Shown here: piece after piece, positions 48,391-58,304 of the stretch
Layout: each line of letters opens with the position of its first letter
Position numbering within the stretch: the first letter of the stretch is position 1
Source of the DNA: Candidatus Pantoea soli
GTDB lineage: Bacteria; Pseudomonadota; Gammaproteobacteria; Enterobacterales; Enterobacteriaceae
Assembly (NCBI RefSeq): GCF_007833795.1
Contig: NZ_CP032702.1
Coordinates: forward strand, 496,001-560,000
Reading direction: 5' to 3'
Length of the DNA stretch: 64,000 bases
Program-made: the position numbers and the translations under genes
The notes under the pieces: generated by a model
What the model was told of the DNA's origin: nothing
The model's database searches: none
The model's input: the letters and a program-made list of their open reading frames with translations, nothing else

Positions 48391-50682
48391 TTACTGCGCC
48401 TGCGGGATGACTTTGATCTCCACCATGCCGATCCCCAGCTTGCGTGGATCCTGGCCAGGGATGTTGCCGACGTTGGTCAGCTGTGGTTCCGGCGGCGTAA
48501 TGATCAGCTGATGACTGCCGCCCGGGTTGGTGAAGTGCAGCGTGGTCGTCGAGAAATCGTCGCTCAGCTGGAGCAGCTGTTCCTGATCGCCCACCCGGAC
48601 CGGGATCGGGCGGTGCGCGTTGGCACCAAAGGCGCGCGCGGTAATCACCAGGTCAAAACGGGCGGGCAGCGGGTCGACATACTCAATGTTCACGGCCGGG
48701 GCGAGGTTGGCGTTTGACCAGCGTCCCCAGCTTTCCGGCCGCGAAATGCCGCTGAACTGCTTCACGCTCTGCGGCGCGCCGGGCAGCGTCAGCAAAAAGC
48801 TGTCGGCACGGTAGCGAATGGCGTTGTCTTCCACCCGCATTTGCTGAGTAGTGAGCGCATAGGTGGCGGCGCTGACCGTCTGCGGCGGGAACTGCGCTTT
48901 ACCCTGCCACACCGGCTTATCAATGCGCGTCACCTGCGGATGGCCGCCGGTCTGGCCCATCGCCAGGCAAAGATCGGTAGAGAGCGCCAGCTGCGGCTGC
49001 CACAGCCGGCCCATTTTGAAGCAGCGATCGACCCAGACAAACTTATCGCTGGCGGCGAAGTCGGCCAGCTGGTAACGCAGCGGGGCGGCATATTCGCCTT
49101 CCGGCAGCGGTTCCACCTGCTTATCCCCGATGCGGAACAGAATCGGCAGCTTAAAGGTGGCACCGGAGAAGCTGAAGGTGTTCTTCGGCTGATCGATGGT
49201 GAAACTGTCCATTTTGTCCGGGAAGTTCCACAGCTGAATGATGTCGGCTTTCCAGGCGGTGATCTTCTTCGCCATGTCATCAAACTGGCTGGAGAGGGAG
49301 GCAGAAGAAAGGCTGCTGCGGCCCAGGCCGAGCGCCTTATCGCCACCCAGCAGGTCCAGCACGGTGGCGCCGTTATCCAGCGTGCTGCGCCGGCCGTCCA
49401 GCACCTCCGCCTGCGGCTGATCGCCGCGAATGATCATAAACAGATCGCGTCGCGGCAGTTTAATCAGATACGGGTGCGCGGTGTTGTTCATGGCAAGGTG
49501 ATCGGAGCTGACCACAATCACGGTATTTTTAAACCATGGCGAGGCCTTAATGCGGGCAATCAGCCGCGCCACGTGCTCCTGCGAGCAGGCCACCGCGCTG
49601 AAAGACTGGTTGGGTTTGCCGGCATAGCTGTAGCTTTTGCGCTGGCAGCTGCGCGAGATAAATCCATCCGGATGATGGGTATCCACCGTCAGGGTAAACA
49701 GGGCAAAGCGTTTTTGCTGGCGCGACAGCGCTTCGTACTGTTTAAACACCTCGTCCATCACCGTATCGTCGTAATAGCCCCAGTTGTTGCGGTAGGCGGG
49801 ATCGGCGACGCGGCTTTTCAGCTCCTGCGAACCATACAGGTTTTCCGGGTTAAAGCCGTGCGACAGCAGAAAGGTGTCCTTGCCGGCGAAACGCAGATCG
49901 GCCCCCTGAATAAACCAGTTCTCGTAACCGGAGTTTTTCAGGATGTCACCCAGGCAGAGCGTCTGCGGATAGAAACTGGAGAGCGAAGCCGAGGCATTAC
50001 CATCGAACGGGGCAAACAGCGGAATACCGCACTGCGAAGCCACCATCCCGGCAATGGTGTAATCCGTACCGGGCAGCTGTTCGGTGTTGCTGAAATCCAT
50101 GCTCTGCGCTTTTTCCTGATTCAGTTCCGGTGCCAGGCCAGGGAACGCCTGCGTATCAAAATAGGTCCGCTCCAGACTTTCCCCGTAGATATACACCAGG
50201 TTCAGCTTCGGCTGGGCAATGCGCTTCCCGGGCACTTTGTACCAGCTTTCGAAATCCGAATCCGCCAGCCGCGTATGCGAGGCAAGCAGATCTTTCACCT
50301 GGCGAAAAGCCGGGGTGGTTTGCACCGAACCGGCTGCGCAGGCGATGGCCAGCAGGCTCCAGCCCAGGTGATGGGGCCGGCGCCGGCGGCGCAGCAGCCA
50401 GGAGAGAAAGCAGAACAGCAGGAACAGCGCGGTGATCAGGCCAATTGCCGGCACCACGTATTTACTGACGCCGGCACCGGTCAGGCTGTTGGTCAGGGTA
50501 TAGAGCACCGCATCATTGATCCCCTCGCCGGTAAAATAGTTACTGGCGAACAGCGTGGCGTTGAGCACGATAAACAGCGTCAGCAGCAGCAGAATCAGGA
50601 TGAACCAAAAGGTGTTTCGCCCGGCTTTACATGAATAGACTGCAATTGCAGCCAGAAAGAGCACTAACGACAGCAACTCCAA
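48391..50682 (-). CDS. opgB: phosphoglycerol transferase I OpgB
   Basis: 763 residues, exactly the E. coli length. Four N-terminal membrane helices (to about 125) and a periplasmic alkaline-phosphatase/sulfatase-like domain: [32 protein letters not shown] (nucleophile Thr), [12 protein letters not shown] and [11 protein letters not shown]. It moves phosphoglycerol from phosphatidylglycerol to osmoregulated periplasmic glucans. E. coli opgB is beside yjjA, here 10 kb away across the island. Confidence 0.95.
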   Translation of the reverse strand: MELLSLVLFLAAIAVYSCKAGRNTFWFILILLLLTLFIVLNATLFASNYFTGEGINDAVLYTLTNSLTGAGVSKYVVPAIGLITALFLLFCFLSWLLRRRRRPHHLGWSLLAIACAAGSVQTTPAFRQVKDLLASHTRLADSDFESWYKVPGKRIAQPKLNLVYIYGESLERTYFDTQAFPGLAPELNQEKAQSMDFSNTEQLPGTDYTIAGMVASQCGIPLFAPFDGNASASLSSFYPQTLCLGDILKNSGYENWFIQGADLRFAGKDTFLLSHGFNPENLYGSQELKSRVADPAYRNNWGYYDDTVMDEVFKQYEALSRQQKRFALFTLTVDTHHPDGFISRSCQRKSYSYAGKPNQSFSAVACSQEHVARLIARIKASPWFKNTVIVVSSDHLAMNNTAHPYLIKLPRRDLFMIIRGDQPQAEVLDGRRSTLDNGATVLDLLGGDKALGLGRSSLSSASLSSQFDDMAKKITAWKADIIQLWNFPDKMDSFTIDQPKNTFSFSGATFKLPILFRIGDKQVEPLPEGEYAAPLRYQLADFAASDKFVWVDRCFKMGRLWQPQLALSTDLCLAMGQTGGHPQVTRIDKPVWQGKAQFPPQTVSAATYALTTQQMRVEDNAIRYRADSFLLTLPGAPQSVKQFSGISRPESWGRWSNANLAPAVNIEYVDPLPARFDLVITARAFGANAHRPIPVRVGDQEQLLQLSDDFSTTTLHFTNPGGSHQLIITPPEPQLTNVGNIPGQDPRKLGIGMVEIKVIPQAQ

Positions 50683-50881
50683 CGGCAGATCCTCACAATA
50701 GATGACAACGCGGTCCCTGCGCCAGCGGCCCTCTGCGGGGGTTTTGCGTCAATCTATATTGGCTGTCACAGCGCTGCAACCTATCCCGCCAGATTTGTGC
50801 GATGCATTGCGGATCGTCGAAGGGCAGTGCAGGCGGCCTCCAGTCCGGACTGGCAGCAACCCGCAGGAAAGGGCGGAGCCG

Positions 50882-51271
50882 TTACAGTCTGCCGGTCAGG
50901 TATTGCACTTCGCCATCGGCAAAGCTCCAGTCACCTTTGCTGTTGGTAATAAAACTGATCATTAAATCATTGCCGCCTACGCCGCAGTTTTCCTGCAGCT
51001 CACGCGCCAGTTCTGCCATAAACAGCGTCTTCTGCGCCTCGCTGCGCGGGCTGGTATAGACCCGGACCATCACCAGCTTATCGCTGCGCTCAAAGCCAAG
51101 GCCGGTGTCCTGAAAGACCATCTGATAGCTTTTATTTTCATGAACAATCTGATAACGGTCGCGCGGCGGAACCTTAAACGCCGTTAATACGGCACGATGG
51201 GCGGCATCCAGTAAGGTGCGAATCTCTGATTCTGAACGGCCCTGAATTACGTCAAATGTCAGCAGCGGCAT
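50882..51271 (-). CDS. tautomerase family protein
   Basis: 129 residues. Begins MPLLTFDVIQGRSESEIRTLLDAAHRAV, giving the N-terminal catalytic proline after Met removal that defines the 4-oxalocrotonate tautomerase/MSAD superfamily. The length suggests a fused double beta-alpha-beta unit. Substrate unknown. Divergent from a LysR regulator 120 bp away, probably its controller. Confidence 0.88.
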   Translation of the reverse strand: MPLLTFDVIQGRSESEIRTLLDAAHRAVLTAFKVPPRDRYQIVHENKSYQMVFQDTGLGFERSDKLVMVRVYTSPRSEAQKTLFMAELARELQENCGVGGNDLMISFITNSKGDWSFADGEVQYLTGRL

Positions 51272-51391
51272 AAATTAACCCTCGTTTTTGTACGGATGGA
51301 AAGAGTAGGATGAAGCACCATGCTGCCGCTTGCTGCCGGAAAGAAAAAGCGCGCTGAAAAAAATGATTATTTATTATTTTGAACAATCCTG

Positions 51392-52315
51392 ATGAAAGAC
51401 ATAAAAACTGATGCCCTCTGGGTGCATTTGCACTGGCTTACGGTGCTGGCAGAACTGGGCAGTTTCACCCGTGCCGCTGAACGGCTGGATGTCAGCAAAG
51501 CGGCAATGAGCCAGAAAATTAAGGAACTGGAAGAGATGGCGGGCGTGGCGCTGGTGCAGCGCACCACCCGCAGCGTGCGGCTGACATCGGCCGGTGAAAA
51601 GCTGGTGGATGAGCTGCGTGAACCTTTTGCCCGCATTGCGCAAAGCTTTTTCAGCGTACGCGATGAAGCCGGGCCGGTACGCGGTCTGGTGCGGGTCAGC
51701 GCGCCGGTGGCCTTTGCCCGCCAGCAGCTGGTGCCGATCGTCGGCGATTTTCTGCGTGAATATCCGCAGGTGCGCCTGCAGCTCAACGTCACTGACCGGC
51801 TGGTATCGCTGGGCAGTGAAGGCTTTGATCTGGCCATCCGCCACAGCCAGACGCTGCCGGAAACCCACGTCGCGCTGCCGCTGTGTGAAACGCGGGCGCT
51901 GCTGGTGGCCTCGCCCGACTATCTGGCGCGTAACGGTCTGCCGCAGACGCCGCAGGCGCTGCAGCAGCACAACTGTCTTTACTACCCGCGCGGGCTGGAG
52001 TCACCGCAGTGGCGCTTCCGGCTGATCAGCAGCGACAGTGAAACCGTGCAGGTAAAAATTCAGGGTAATTTTGCCACCAACAACAGCGAGTCGATCCGCG
52101 ATGCCGCGCTGCAGGGGCTGGGCATTGCGATGCTGCCGGATTTCAGCGCGCGCGCTGCGCTGGCCAGCGGCAGCCTGCAGGAGGTTCTGCCGCAGTGGCA
52201 GGCGGTCGATGCCTTTGCCGACCGCCTGTGGGTGGTGCGCCCGTATGCCGCGCAGATACCGCGCGCCGTCACCACCTTTATTCACTGGCTACGCGCGCGC
52301 TTTGCTGATGGATGA
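51392..52315 (+). CDS. LysR family transcriptional regulator
   Basis: 307 residues. Winged HTH at 10-68 (FTRAAERLDVSKAAMSQKIKELEEMAGVALVQRTTRSVRLTSAGEKL) and a LysR_substrate domain from about 95. Divergent from the tautomerase gene, which is the usual target arrangement. The last 27 bp overlap the convergent glycosyltransferase gene. Confidence 0.93.
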   Translation: MKDIKTDALWVHLHWLTVLAELGSFTRAAERLDVSKAAMSQKIKELEEMAGVALVQRTTRSVRLTSAGEKLVDELREPFARIAQSFFSVRDEAGPVRGLVRVSAPVAFARQQLVPIVGDFLREYPQVRLQLNVTDRLVSLGSEGFDLAIRHSQTLPETHVALPLCETRALLVASPDYLARNGLPQTPQALQQHNCLYYPRGLESPQWRFRLISSDSETVQVKIQGNFATNNSESIRDAALQGLGIAMLPDFSARAALASGSLQEVLPQWQAVDAFADRLWVVRPYAAQIPRAVTTFIHWLRARFADG

Positions 52316-53308
52316 GGCCAGCGGTGCGCTGAGCGGCGCCAGCGGCTGCATCAGCATGCCCAGCAGGCTGCTGCGGTTGTAGTGCCCCAGCCGCAGGTTA
52401 AAGTCGAGATGCAATTGTTCATTGCCGCTCAGCTTGATCACCGGCGGTGGCGTGTGGGGCCGCTGGTGAAACAGCACGGCGCGTGCAAACGCTTCGCTTT
52501 GCCAGTTGCTCAGCCGCTGATAGTAATAGGCATTGGCTTCACACTTGCGCAGATAGAGGTTAACGCGGCGGTATTCGCGCATCGCGGCCTGCTGCGCCAG
52601 CGAGCCCAGCTGTTGCTGTGGCTCTGTCATTTTCTGCTGCAGCAGGGCAAAATCGTCGCGCTTCGACAGCTCGCTGAAGTAGTTTTGCTCACCAAGGTGT
52701 TTCACCGGGGCATATTGCTTCTGCCACTCGCGGATAAACGGATTGTTGGGCGCGGCGGCAATAAACCAGTTTTCAATCACCGGGCTGAGATAATTTGCCG
52801 TAGCGTTTTCGCGATAATAGCCAATTACGTCCATCCCGCGCGCCTGATGCGTCTGGTGCACCCAGCTGAGATCTTCAAATAACAGCGTGCTGCAATCAAT
52901 GGCAATACCGCCATAGCGCAATAATAACTCCAGCCGAATGACTTCACTTTTTTGCTGCGCGCTTAATTGCACAGAAGTGAAAATAAAATCCGGCAGTACT
53001 TCTTTTACCGTGACGCGATTTAATAAATGAACGCGATGGTCTGGATTATCCCGGCGTATTTTTTCAATATTTAACTGCAGCGATTTCGGTAAATATTCAT
53101 CCTCCCAGTACATCCAGACCTGACGCGGGATCTCGGGCAGTGCCTTTTCGCCAGAAAACAACACGATATTGTCCTCTTCGCTGGGGTCATATTCCGGCGC
53201 GCAGAGCGCATTATGCTGTTTTTTATGAAAAAATGTCTGGCTGGTAAAGGCAATTCTTTTCCAGTGCTGCCAGAGCCGGCGCGCTGGCTGGAGACGTTGT
53301 TTGTTCAT
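52289..53308 (-). CDS. capsular polysaccharide synthesis-type glycosyltransferase
   Basis: 339 residues. Caps_synth / Gly_transf_sug pattern: EIPRQVWMYWEDEYLPKSLQLNIEKIRRDNPDHRVHLL, then SEVIRLELLLRYGGIAIDCSTLLFEDL. The usual DxD is reduced to a single D (AIDCS), as in several Caps_synth proteins. Likely transfers a sugar in surface-polysaccharide synthesis, but no other such genes are near. Start ATG 53308 (MNKQRLQPARR). Confidence 0.8.
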   Translation of the reverse strand: MNKQRLQPARRLWQHWKRIAFTSQTFFHKKQHNALCAPEYDPSEEDNIVLFSGEKALPEIPRQVWMYWEDEYLPKSLQLNIEKIRRDNPDHRVHLLNRVTVKEVLPDFIFTSVQLSAQQKSEVIRLELLLRYGGIAIDCSTLLFEDLSWVHQTHQARGMDVIGYYRENATANYLSPVIENWFIAAAPNNPFIREWQKQYAPVKHLGEQNYFSELSKRDDFALLQQKMTEPQQQLGSLAQQAAMREYRRVNLYLRKCEANAYYYQRLSNWQSEAFARAVLFHQRPHTPPPVIKLSGNEQLHLDFNLRLGHYNRSSLLGMLMQPLAPLSAPLASSISKARA

Positions 53309-53723
53309 GATGCACCTGATTATTGTGATTATGGGAAGCAAGGGTTCCCTGATGCTGGCGGCTGACGCGCGCTTCTTTGTCCTGACGGCTGTGTGTAAAA
53401 CGTCCTGCCACTGCTTAATAAAGCATTTACGGCAGTAAGGCGAATACTTTCTTGCGCTTTCAGATAAACCGGAAAAAGCCGGTGCCGCGCTGAAAAAGTT
53501 TCCGGATAAATAAATTTATCGGTCCTGCGTTTTTTATTTTACGCGCACCAGGATTATTCCTAATAAAATACCGGCGCAGGCACACCGGCGGCGGCACGGA
53601 TTAAAAACCTGTGCTGCCGCACAGATTACGCGCGCTGTATTTTTCGCTGGCCTGGCGGCAGAGTTCTCACGGATGGGGTGATTTAGCTACGCTTAAACCA
53701 GATAAACCACCCAAGGAGGCACT
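53309..53723. other. intergenic region, no gene seen
   Basis: About 415 bp, more AT-rich in its middle (53440-53580), with CCGGAAA / TTTCCGG arms at about 53470-53507 that could form a hairpin. It must hold promoters for the glycosyltransferase (minus) and the beta-propeller gene (plus). No coding sequence is supported. Confidence 0.5.
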
Positions 53724-54674
53724 ATGCCGCACCACAAGCGTGGATTACTGGCGGTTGATAAGCAGGGCAACCGCGTCCTGTTTCTCAATCCCGATAGCTT
53801 TGCCGTTGAGCAGGAGCTGAATGCACTGCCGCCGCGCCCGCATGAACTCCTGATGCTGCCCGCGCTGGAAAAAGCCTATGTGCCGATTTATGGCGATGGC
53901 GTACACGGTGACAATCCCCATCCCGGCCATAAGATTGCCGTGATTGATTTACGCCAGCGCACCATTAAGGGATTTATCGATCTGTCACCGCTGCGCGCGC
54001 CGCACAGCGGCCAGCTGGGACGTGACGGTAAAGTGTATCTCTGTTGTGAAAACAGCGCGGCGGTGGCGGTGATTGATCCGCTCACCGATACGCTGGAGAA
54101 GCAGATTGCGTTGCCCTCGCATAACGCTCACCGGCTGACGCTTTCCCCCAGCGGGCGCAAACTGTTTACGGAAAATGAGGAGGATGCCAGCATCACGGTG
54201 GTGGATCTGTGTGAGGCCGAAGGCCGCATTATCGATAATATTCTGCTGCCGGGGCCAATTGCCGGCATCGCCGCCTCGCCAAAGCACCCGTATCTGGTAA
54301 CCAGCGCGGCAGATGCCCCGCTGCTGTATGTGGTGGATCGCCAGAGTCACCGCATTCGCCAGCGCATCACGCTGCCCGGCCACCAGAAGCCTTGCCAGGT
54401 GGTGCGCTTCAGCGCCAGCGGCGATCGGCTGGTAGCGATAGGCGATCAGGAGCCCGTGGTGACGCTGTTTGACGATCTGCTGAATCCGCTGGGCGACATT
54501 GCGGTGGGCCACCGGCCGATGGATGGCTGCTTCAGCGCCGATAACCGCAGCCTGCTGATTGCCAATGAAGGCGATGGCTCGCTGAGCCTGATCGACCTGG
54601 CGCAGATGAAGGTGATTGCCACACCGCAGGCGGGCACCGGCTGTGAAGTGCTGAGTTATTTCGAGCTGCGTTAA
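53724..54674 (+). CDS. YncE-like beta-propeller protein
   Basis: 316 residues of repeated four-strand blades (GKVYLCCENSAAVAVIDPLTDTLEKQIALP, GRKLFTENEEDASITVVDL, NRSLLIANEGDGSLSLIDL), the YVTN/YncE seven-bladed propeller pattern. No signal peptide, unlike E. coli YncE, so probably cytoplasmic. Ligand unknown. AAGGAGG is 7 bp before ATG 53724. It is convergent with the phosphatase gene, 13 bp apart. Confidence 0.85.
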   Translation: MPHHKRGLLAVDKQGNRVLFLNPDSFAVEQELNALPPRPHELLMLPALEKAYVPIYGDGVHGDNPHPGHKIAVIDLRQRTIKGFIDLSPLRAPHSGQLGRDGKVYLCCENSAAVAVIDPLTDTLEKQIALPSHNAHRLTLSPSGRKLFTENEEDASITVVDLCEAEGRIIDNILLPGPIAGIAASPKHPYLVTSAADAPLLYVVDRQSHRIRQRITLPGHQKPCQVVRFSASGDRLVAIGDQEPVVTLFDDLLNPLGDIAVGHRPMDGCFSADNRSLLIANEGDGSLSLIDLAQMKVIATPQAGTGCEVLSYFELR

Positions 54675-54687
54675 CGCCGGCCGCGCG

Positions 54688-55242
54688 TCAGATAAACGGG
54701 CGGTGATAGATGGCGCTGCTCCAGTGGCGGCTGCTGGCGTGTTTTTCTGCCTGCCAGCCGCGCCGGCGCAGTTCGCGCGCGATCAGTTTATTCATGATGC
54801 CATGCCCCAGCAGCAGTACGGTGCCGTGCTGCGACAGCGCCACCAGCCGGTCAGCCGCCCGGCAGGCGCGGGCGCGCGCATGCTGCACCGATTCCACCTG
54901 TCCGGCATAGCCGCACAGCCACAGCAGCCGTAACAGCGCCAGCCACAGGGTCAGCGGCAGCTGCGGACGTGCATGCGGCAGCAGCGGGAGCGCCACCTCC
55001 TGAAATACCGCGTCCACCGTATCCGCCTGCAGCCCGAGGCGCGTCACGGAGGCGCGGGCTCGCGGCAAAGGACTGGTGGCCACTACACTGGCCTGATGTG
55101 CGATTGCCCGGCTGCGCGGCGGCGGGACATCACAGATAACGGCGCGATCGTAGGCGGCGCACCACTCTGCCAGCGCCCGGGCGCTGACGCGGCCGGTGGC
55201 CGGATGGTCCGGCTTGCCGTGGCGCATAAGGATGATGGTCAT
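54688..55242 (-). CDS. histidine phosphatase family protein
   Basis: 184 residues. The catalytic RHG motif is near the N-terminus (MTIILMRHGKPDHP) with the second histidine in TVLLLGHGIMNKLIAREL. Branch 1 of the phosphoglycerate-mutase-like superfamily, cytoplasmic. Start ATG 55242 has AGGAG 6 bp upstream; the longer frame is not homologous. Substrate not determined. Confidence 0.9.
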   Translation of the reverse strand: MTIILMRHGKPDHPATGRVSARALAEWCAAYDRAVICDVPPPRSRAIAHQASVVATSPLPRARASVTRLGLQADTVDAVFQEVALPLLPHARPQLPLTLWLALLRLLWLCGYAGQVESVQHARARACRAADRLVALSQHGTVLLLGHGIMNKLIARELRRRGWQAEKHASSRHWSSAIYHRPFI

Positions 55243-55523
55243 AACACTCCTGCAAGGTAGGGTTGAGCTGCCGCAGCGAACATTCACGCTAAGCATAGTG
55301 CGGATATGTCATCAAAACTTCACCGAAGTATGCGAAAAACGACGCGTGAATGGTCAGTTAGTCTGCGCTCAATGATAAGCAGTACAGCTGTATTGCGGTG
55401 CCAGAGATGTTTTTTTCGGCAAAGCAGAGCATACCTAATCTCATGAATTAACGTCAGTTTTTCCTGCTAACCCTGAGTTATAGTGAAGATAAATTAATAA
55501 TTTTCACTGCGATCGCTTGATTT

Positions 55524-55539
55524 ATCTACGCGCGTAGAT
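55524..55539. promoter_or_regulatory. 16-bp perfect palindrome, likely LacI-family operator
   Basis: ATCTACGCGCGTAGAT is a perfect palindrome with a central CG, the form of LacI-family operators. The first regulator gene downstream in the same cluster is a LacI-type protein. TTTTCACTG (55501-55509) and CAGTGAAAA (55552-55560) form a further inverted pair around it. Confidence 0.7.
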
Positions 55540-55797
55540 ACACTGTGTCCACAGTGAAAACTCACGGTGCCAGAGACGACGTGGCCTTGAGATGACCCAG
55601 TTACATTTGCACTGCTAATGCGACCGATGACCATAACATCGGCGAAATCAGGCAAAGAGACGAATTCCAACACCAGGGAATTCATTACTGACCTTTCATC
55701 CAGGTAAGCCCACAAACGTCGCCACCGGGGAGTTCCGCTTGTTGCAAGGGAACCGACCCACGGATGGGCGTTTACTGTTTTCACCTCATTCAGGGAA
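55540..55797 (+). ncRNA. candidate structured 5' leader RNA
   Basis: Successive stems: CACTGT/ACAGTG (55541-55556), CCGATG/CATCGG (about 55622-55640), GAATTCC/GGAATTC (about 55661-55682), GTAA-GCCCA pairing with TGGGC-GT-TTAC (about 55705-55775) and, inside it, GTTCC-G-CTTG/CAAG-G-GGAAC. Such dense folding before a transporter suggests a riboswitch or attenuator. I cannot match it to a known class from memory. Confidence 0.4.
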
Positions 55798-55803
55798 ATG
55801 GTT

Positions 55804-57195
55804 ATGACGGTAGATCACTCCGTTCCGCAACACGCTACGCCTCTATCCTCAGCCGCCGATGAGCGGCTGGACACCCCCTCCGGGCGCAAAGATTTCTGGC
55901 GCGCCACCTTCTCCTGCTGGCTTGGCACCGCGATGGAATACGCGGATTTTGCGCTGTATGGCCTGGCCGCAGGCATTATCTTTGGCGATGTATTCTTTCC
56001 CGAGGCCACGCCGGCCATGGCGCTGCTTTCCAGTTTCGCTACCTGGTCTGTCGGGTTTATTGCCCGGCCGATTGGTGCGCTGCTGTTTGGCTGGATCGGT
56101 GACCGTAAAGGCCGCCGGGTGGTGATGATCAGCACCATTATTCTGATGGGCGCGTCCACCACGCTCATCGGGCTGATTCCCTCGTATGCCACTATCGGCG
56201 TCTGGGCACCTGCCTGCCTGGTGCTGCTGCGTTTCACGCAGGGGCTGGGCGCCGGCGCAGAGCTCTCCGGCGGCACCGTGATGCTGGGCGAATACGCGCC
56301 GGTAGCGCGCCGCGGGCTGGTCTCGTCGGTGATTGCGCTTGGCTCTAACAGCGGCACGCTGATTGCCTCACTGGTATGGCTGGCGGTGATCCAGATGGAC
56401 AAGCAGGCGCTGCTGGAGTGGGGCTGGCGCATTCCGTTTCTCAGCAGCGTGCTGATTGCGCTGGTGGCGTTGTGGATCCGTCGTCATCTGCGTGAAACGC
56501 CGGTATTTGAACGCCAGCAGGCGGCTCTGCAGGCTGAGCGCCACGCCACGCTGGCCCAGGCGGCGACGGCCAGCGATACCCGCAGCGTCTGGCAGCGCAG
56601 CCGCGCGTTCTGGACCATGGTGGGCCTGCGCATCGGCGAAAACGGCCCTTCCTATCTGGCGCAGGGCTTTATCGTGGGCTATGTCGCCAAAGTACTGATG
56701 CTGGATAAATCAGTGCCGACCACCGCGGTGTTTATCGCTTCGCTGCTGGGCTTTCTGATCATTCCGCTGGCCGGCTGGCTGTCCGACCGCTTTGGACGTC
56801 GCATTACCTATCGCGGTTTCTGCCTGCTGCTGATGATCTACGCCTGGCCGGCGTTCAGCCTGATGGACAGCCGTGAGCCGGCCATTGTCATTCCGGTGAT
56901 GGTCGTGGGCATGGCGCTGGCGTCGCTGGGCATCTTCGGCGTGCAGGCGGCGTGGGGCGTTGAGATGTTCGGCGTAAAACACCGTTACACCAAAATGGCC
57001 GTCGCCAAAGAGCTGGGGTCTATTCTTTCCGGAGGCACCGCGCCGTTAGTGGCGGCGGCACTGCTGTCGTTTACCGGGCACTGGTGGGCGATTGCGGTCT
57101 ATTTCTCGGCCATGGCGACCATCGGTTTTCTCACCACCTTCGTGGCACCGGAAACGCGGGGACGCGATCTCAATCTGCCGGAGGACGCCGTCTGA
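55804..57195 (+). CDS. MFS transporter, metabolite:H+ symporter (MHS) family
   Basis: 463 residues, twelve membrane helices, MHS family (ShiA/ProP/KgtP relatives). Signatures: GTAMEYADFALYGLAAGIIFGDVFFP, loop 2-3 GWIGDRKGRRVVM and RFTQGLGAGAELSGG. Start ATG 55804 is 8 bp from AGGGA; ATG 55798 is too close to it. First gene of a cluster with a LacI regulator and a nucleoside hydrolase, so a nucleoside or base is a possible substrate (inference). Confidence 0.9.
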   Translation: MTVDHSVPQHATPLSSAADERLDTPSGRKDFWRATFSCWLGTAMEYADFALYGLAAGIIFGDVFFPEATPAMALLSSFATWSVGFIARPIGALLFGWIGDRKGRRVVMISTIILMGASTTLIGLIPSYATIGVWAPACLVLLRFTQGLGAGAELSGGTVMLGEYAPVARRGLVSSVIALGSNSGTLIASLVWLAVIQMDKQALLEWGWRIPFLSSVLIALVALWIRRHLRETPVFERQQAALQAERHATLAQAATASDTRSVWQRSRAFWTMVGLRIGENGPSYLAQGFIVGYVAKVLMLDKSVPTTAVFIASLLGFLIIPLAGWLSDRFGRRITYRGFCLLLMIYAWPAFSLMDSREPAIVIPVMVVGMALASLGIFGVQAAWGVEMFGVKHRYTKMAVAKELGSILSGGTAPLVAAALLSFTGHWWAIAVYFSAMATIGFLTTFVAPETRGRDLNLPEDAV

Positions 57196-57224
57196 CGCAC
57201 ACGGCGGAGGCAGACAACTTTCCA

Positions 57225-57249
57225 CGCTGGCCGGTTCTTCCGGCCAGCG
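57225..57249 (+). terminator. intercistronic hairpin between transporter and lacI-type gene
   Basis: CGCTGGCCGG / CCGGCCAGCG, a perfect 10-bp stem with a TTCTT loop, no T run. It may protect or partly terminate the transporter transcript. Confidence 0.65.
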
Positions 57250-57269
57250 GCACGTAAAAAGAGGCAACA

Positions 57270-58292
57270 TTGGCGAAATCTCCGAATGGAAATGTCACAC
57301 GCAGCGATGTAGCCAAAGCCGCCGGAACCTCGGTTGCGGTGGTGAGTTATGTCATTAATAACGGCCCGCGCCCGGTGGCAGAAGCCACGCGTCAGCGCGT
57401 GCTGGAGGCGATCAGGCAAACCGGCTACCGTCCGAACGCGGTGGCGCGCGCGCTGGCCTCGGGCAGCACAAAAACCTTTGGTCTGGTGGTGCCCAACATT
57501 GCCAACCCCTTCGTGGCCGCGATGGCCCACATGCTGCTGCAGGAGTCGCTTAATCACGGCCACGTCATGCTGCTGGGCGATGCCGGCGACGATCGCCAGC
57601 GCGAGCTGGAGCTGATTCAGGGGCTGCTTAACCGGCAGGTCGATGGCCTGTTTTACACCAGCGTTGATCGCCACCCTTACATTGATGTTATCCAGGCCAG
57701 CGGAACGCCGCTGGTGATGCTGGACCGCATTGAACCGCGTCCCGGCGTCAGCATGCTGCGCGTCAATGAGCGCGAGGCGGCGCGCCAGGTGACCGCCCAT
57801 CTGCTCAGCCACGGCTACCAGCAGGTCGGCATGATCAGCGGACCGCTGGACATGCTGAACGCGTAGGATCGTATTCAGGGCTGGCGTGACGCCATGACCG
57901 ATCAGCGGCTGACGGTTGATGACACGCTGATCTTCCCGGCGAATTACACGCGTCAGGGCGGCTACGAGGCGACAAAACAGATGATTGCCAGCCAGCGCCT
58001 GCCGCGCGCGCTGTTTGCCAGTAACGAAGGGCAGGCAATCGGCTCTCTGCGCGCGCTGGCGGAGCATGGGCTGCGCGTGCCGCAGGATGTGGCGCTGGTC
58101 TGTTTTAACGGCACCGATCAGGCGGCGTTTCATGTGCCGAGGCTGACCACAGTGCGTCAGCCGCTGCGCGACATGGCCCGCAGCGCCATTGCTATGCTGA
58201 AAAGCTGGGACGGCGAGGCAAAACTGGCTGAATTTCCTCACTATCTGGAGATCGGTGAGTCCTGCGGTTGCCAGCCGCATCAACAAAAATAA
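57270..58292 (+). pseudogene. LacI family regulator interrupted by an amber codon
   Basis: One continuous 340-codon frame, broken only by TAG at 57864-57866. The N-terminal half has the LacI HTH (RSDVAKAAGTSVAVVSYVINNG) and hinge, then the sugar-binding core (TFGLVVPNIANPFVAAMAHMLL). After the stop the frame goes on DRIQGWRDAMTDQ to a proper LacI end (GESCGCQPHQQK). The codon before DRIQGW is usually Gln or similar, so CAG to TAG is the simplest change. TTG start at 57270 has AAGAGG in front. As read, the protein would be a 198-residue fragment unless the amber is suppressed. Confidence 0.85.
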
Positions 58293-58304
58293 CCTTATAA
58301 CAAT

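Larger units (their letters stand above)
55243..55803. other. long regulatory and leader region of the transporter-lacI-hydrolase cluster
   Basis: 560 bp without a supported gene. It holds AT-rich promoter DNA (about 55430-55510, with TTATAG and TTAATAAT as possible -10 elements), the palindromic operator at 55524-55539 and a stretch of consecutive inverted repeats up to the start of the transporter gene. A 96-codon minus-strand frame (55494-55784) is rejected as a by-product of these repeats. Confidence 0.6.

Noticed and set aside
55700..55780. Known riboswitch classes (yybP-ykoY, guanidine I/II, M-box) for the transporter leader
   Set aside because: Isolated words such as GGGGAG and CACGG are shared, but the conserved cores of these classes are not present in the right order.
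55494..55784. 96-codon minus-strand frame in the leader of the MHS transporter
   Set aside because: It lies exactly across the run of inverted repeats, has no convincing ribosome site and no recognisable protein; the repeats explain the open frame better.
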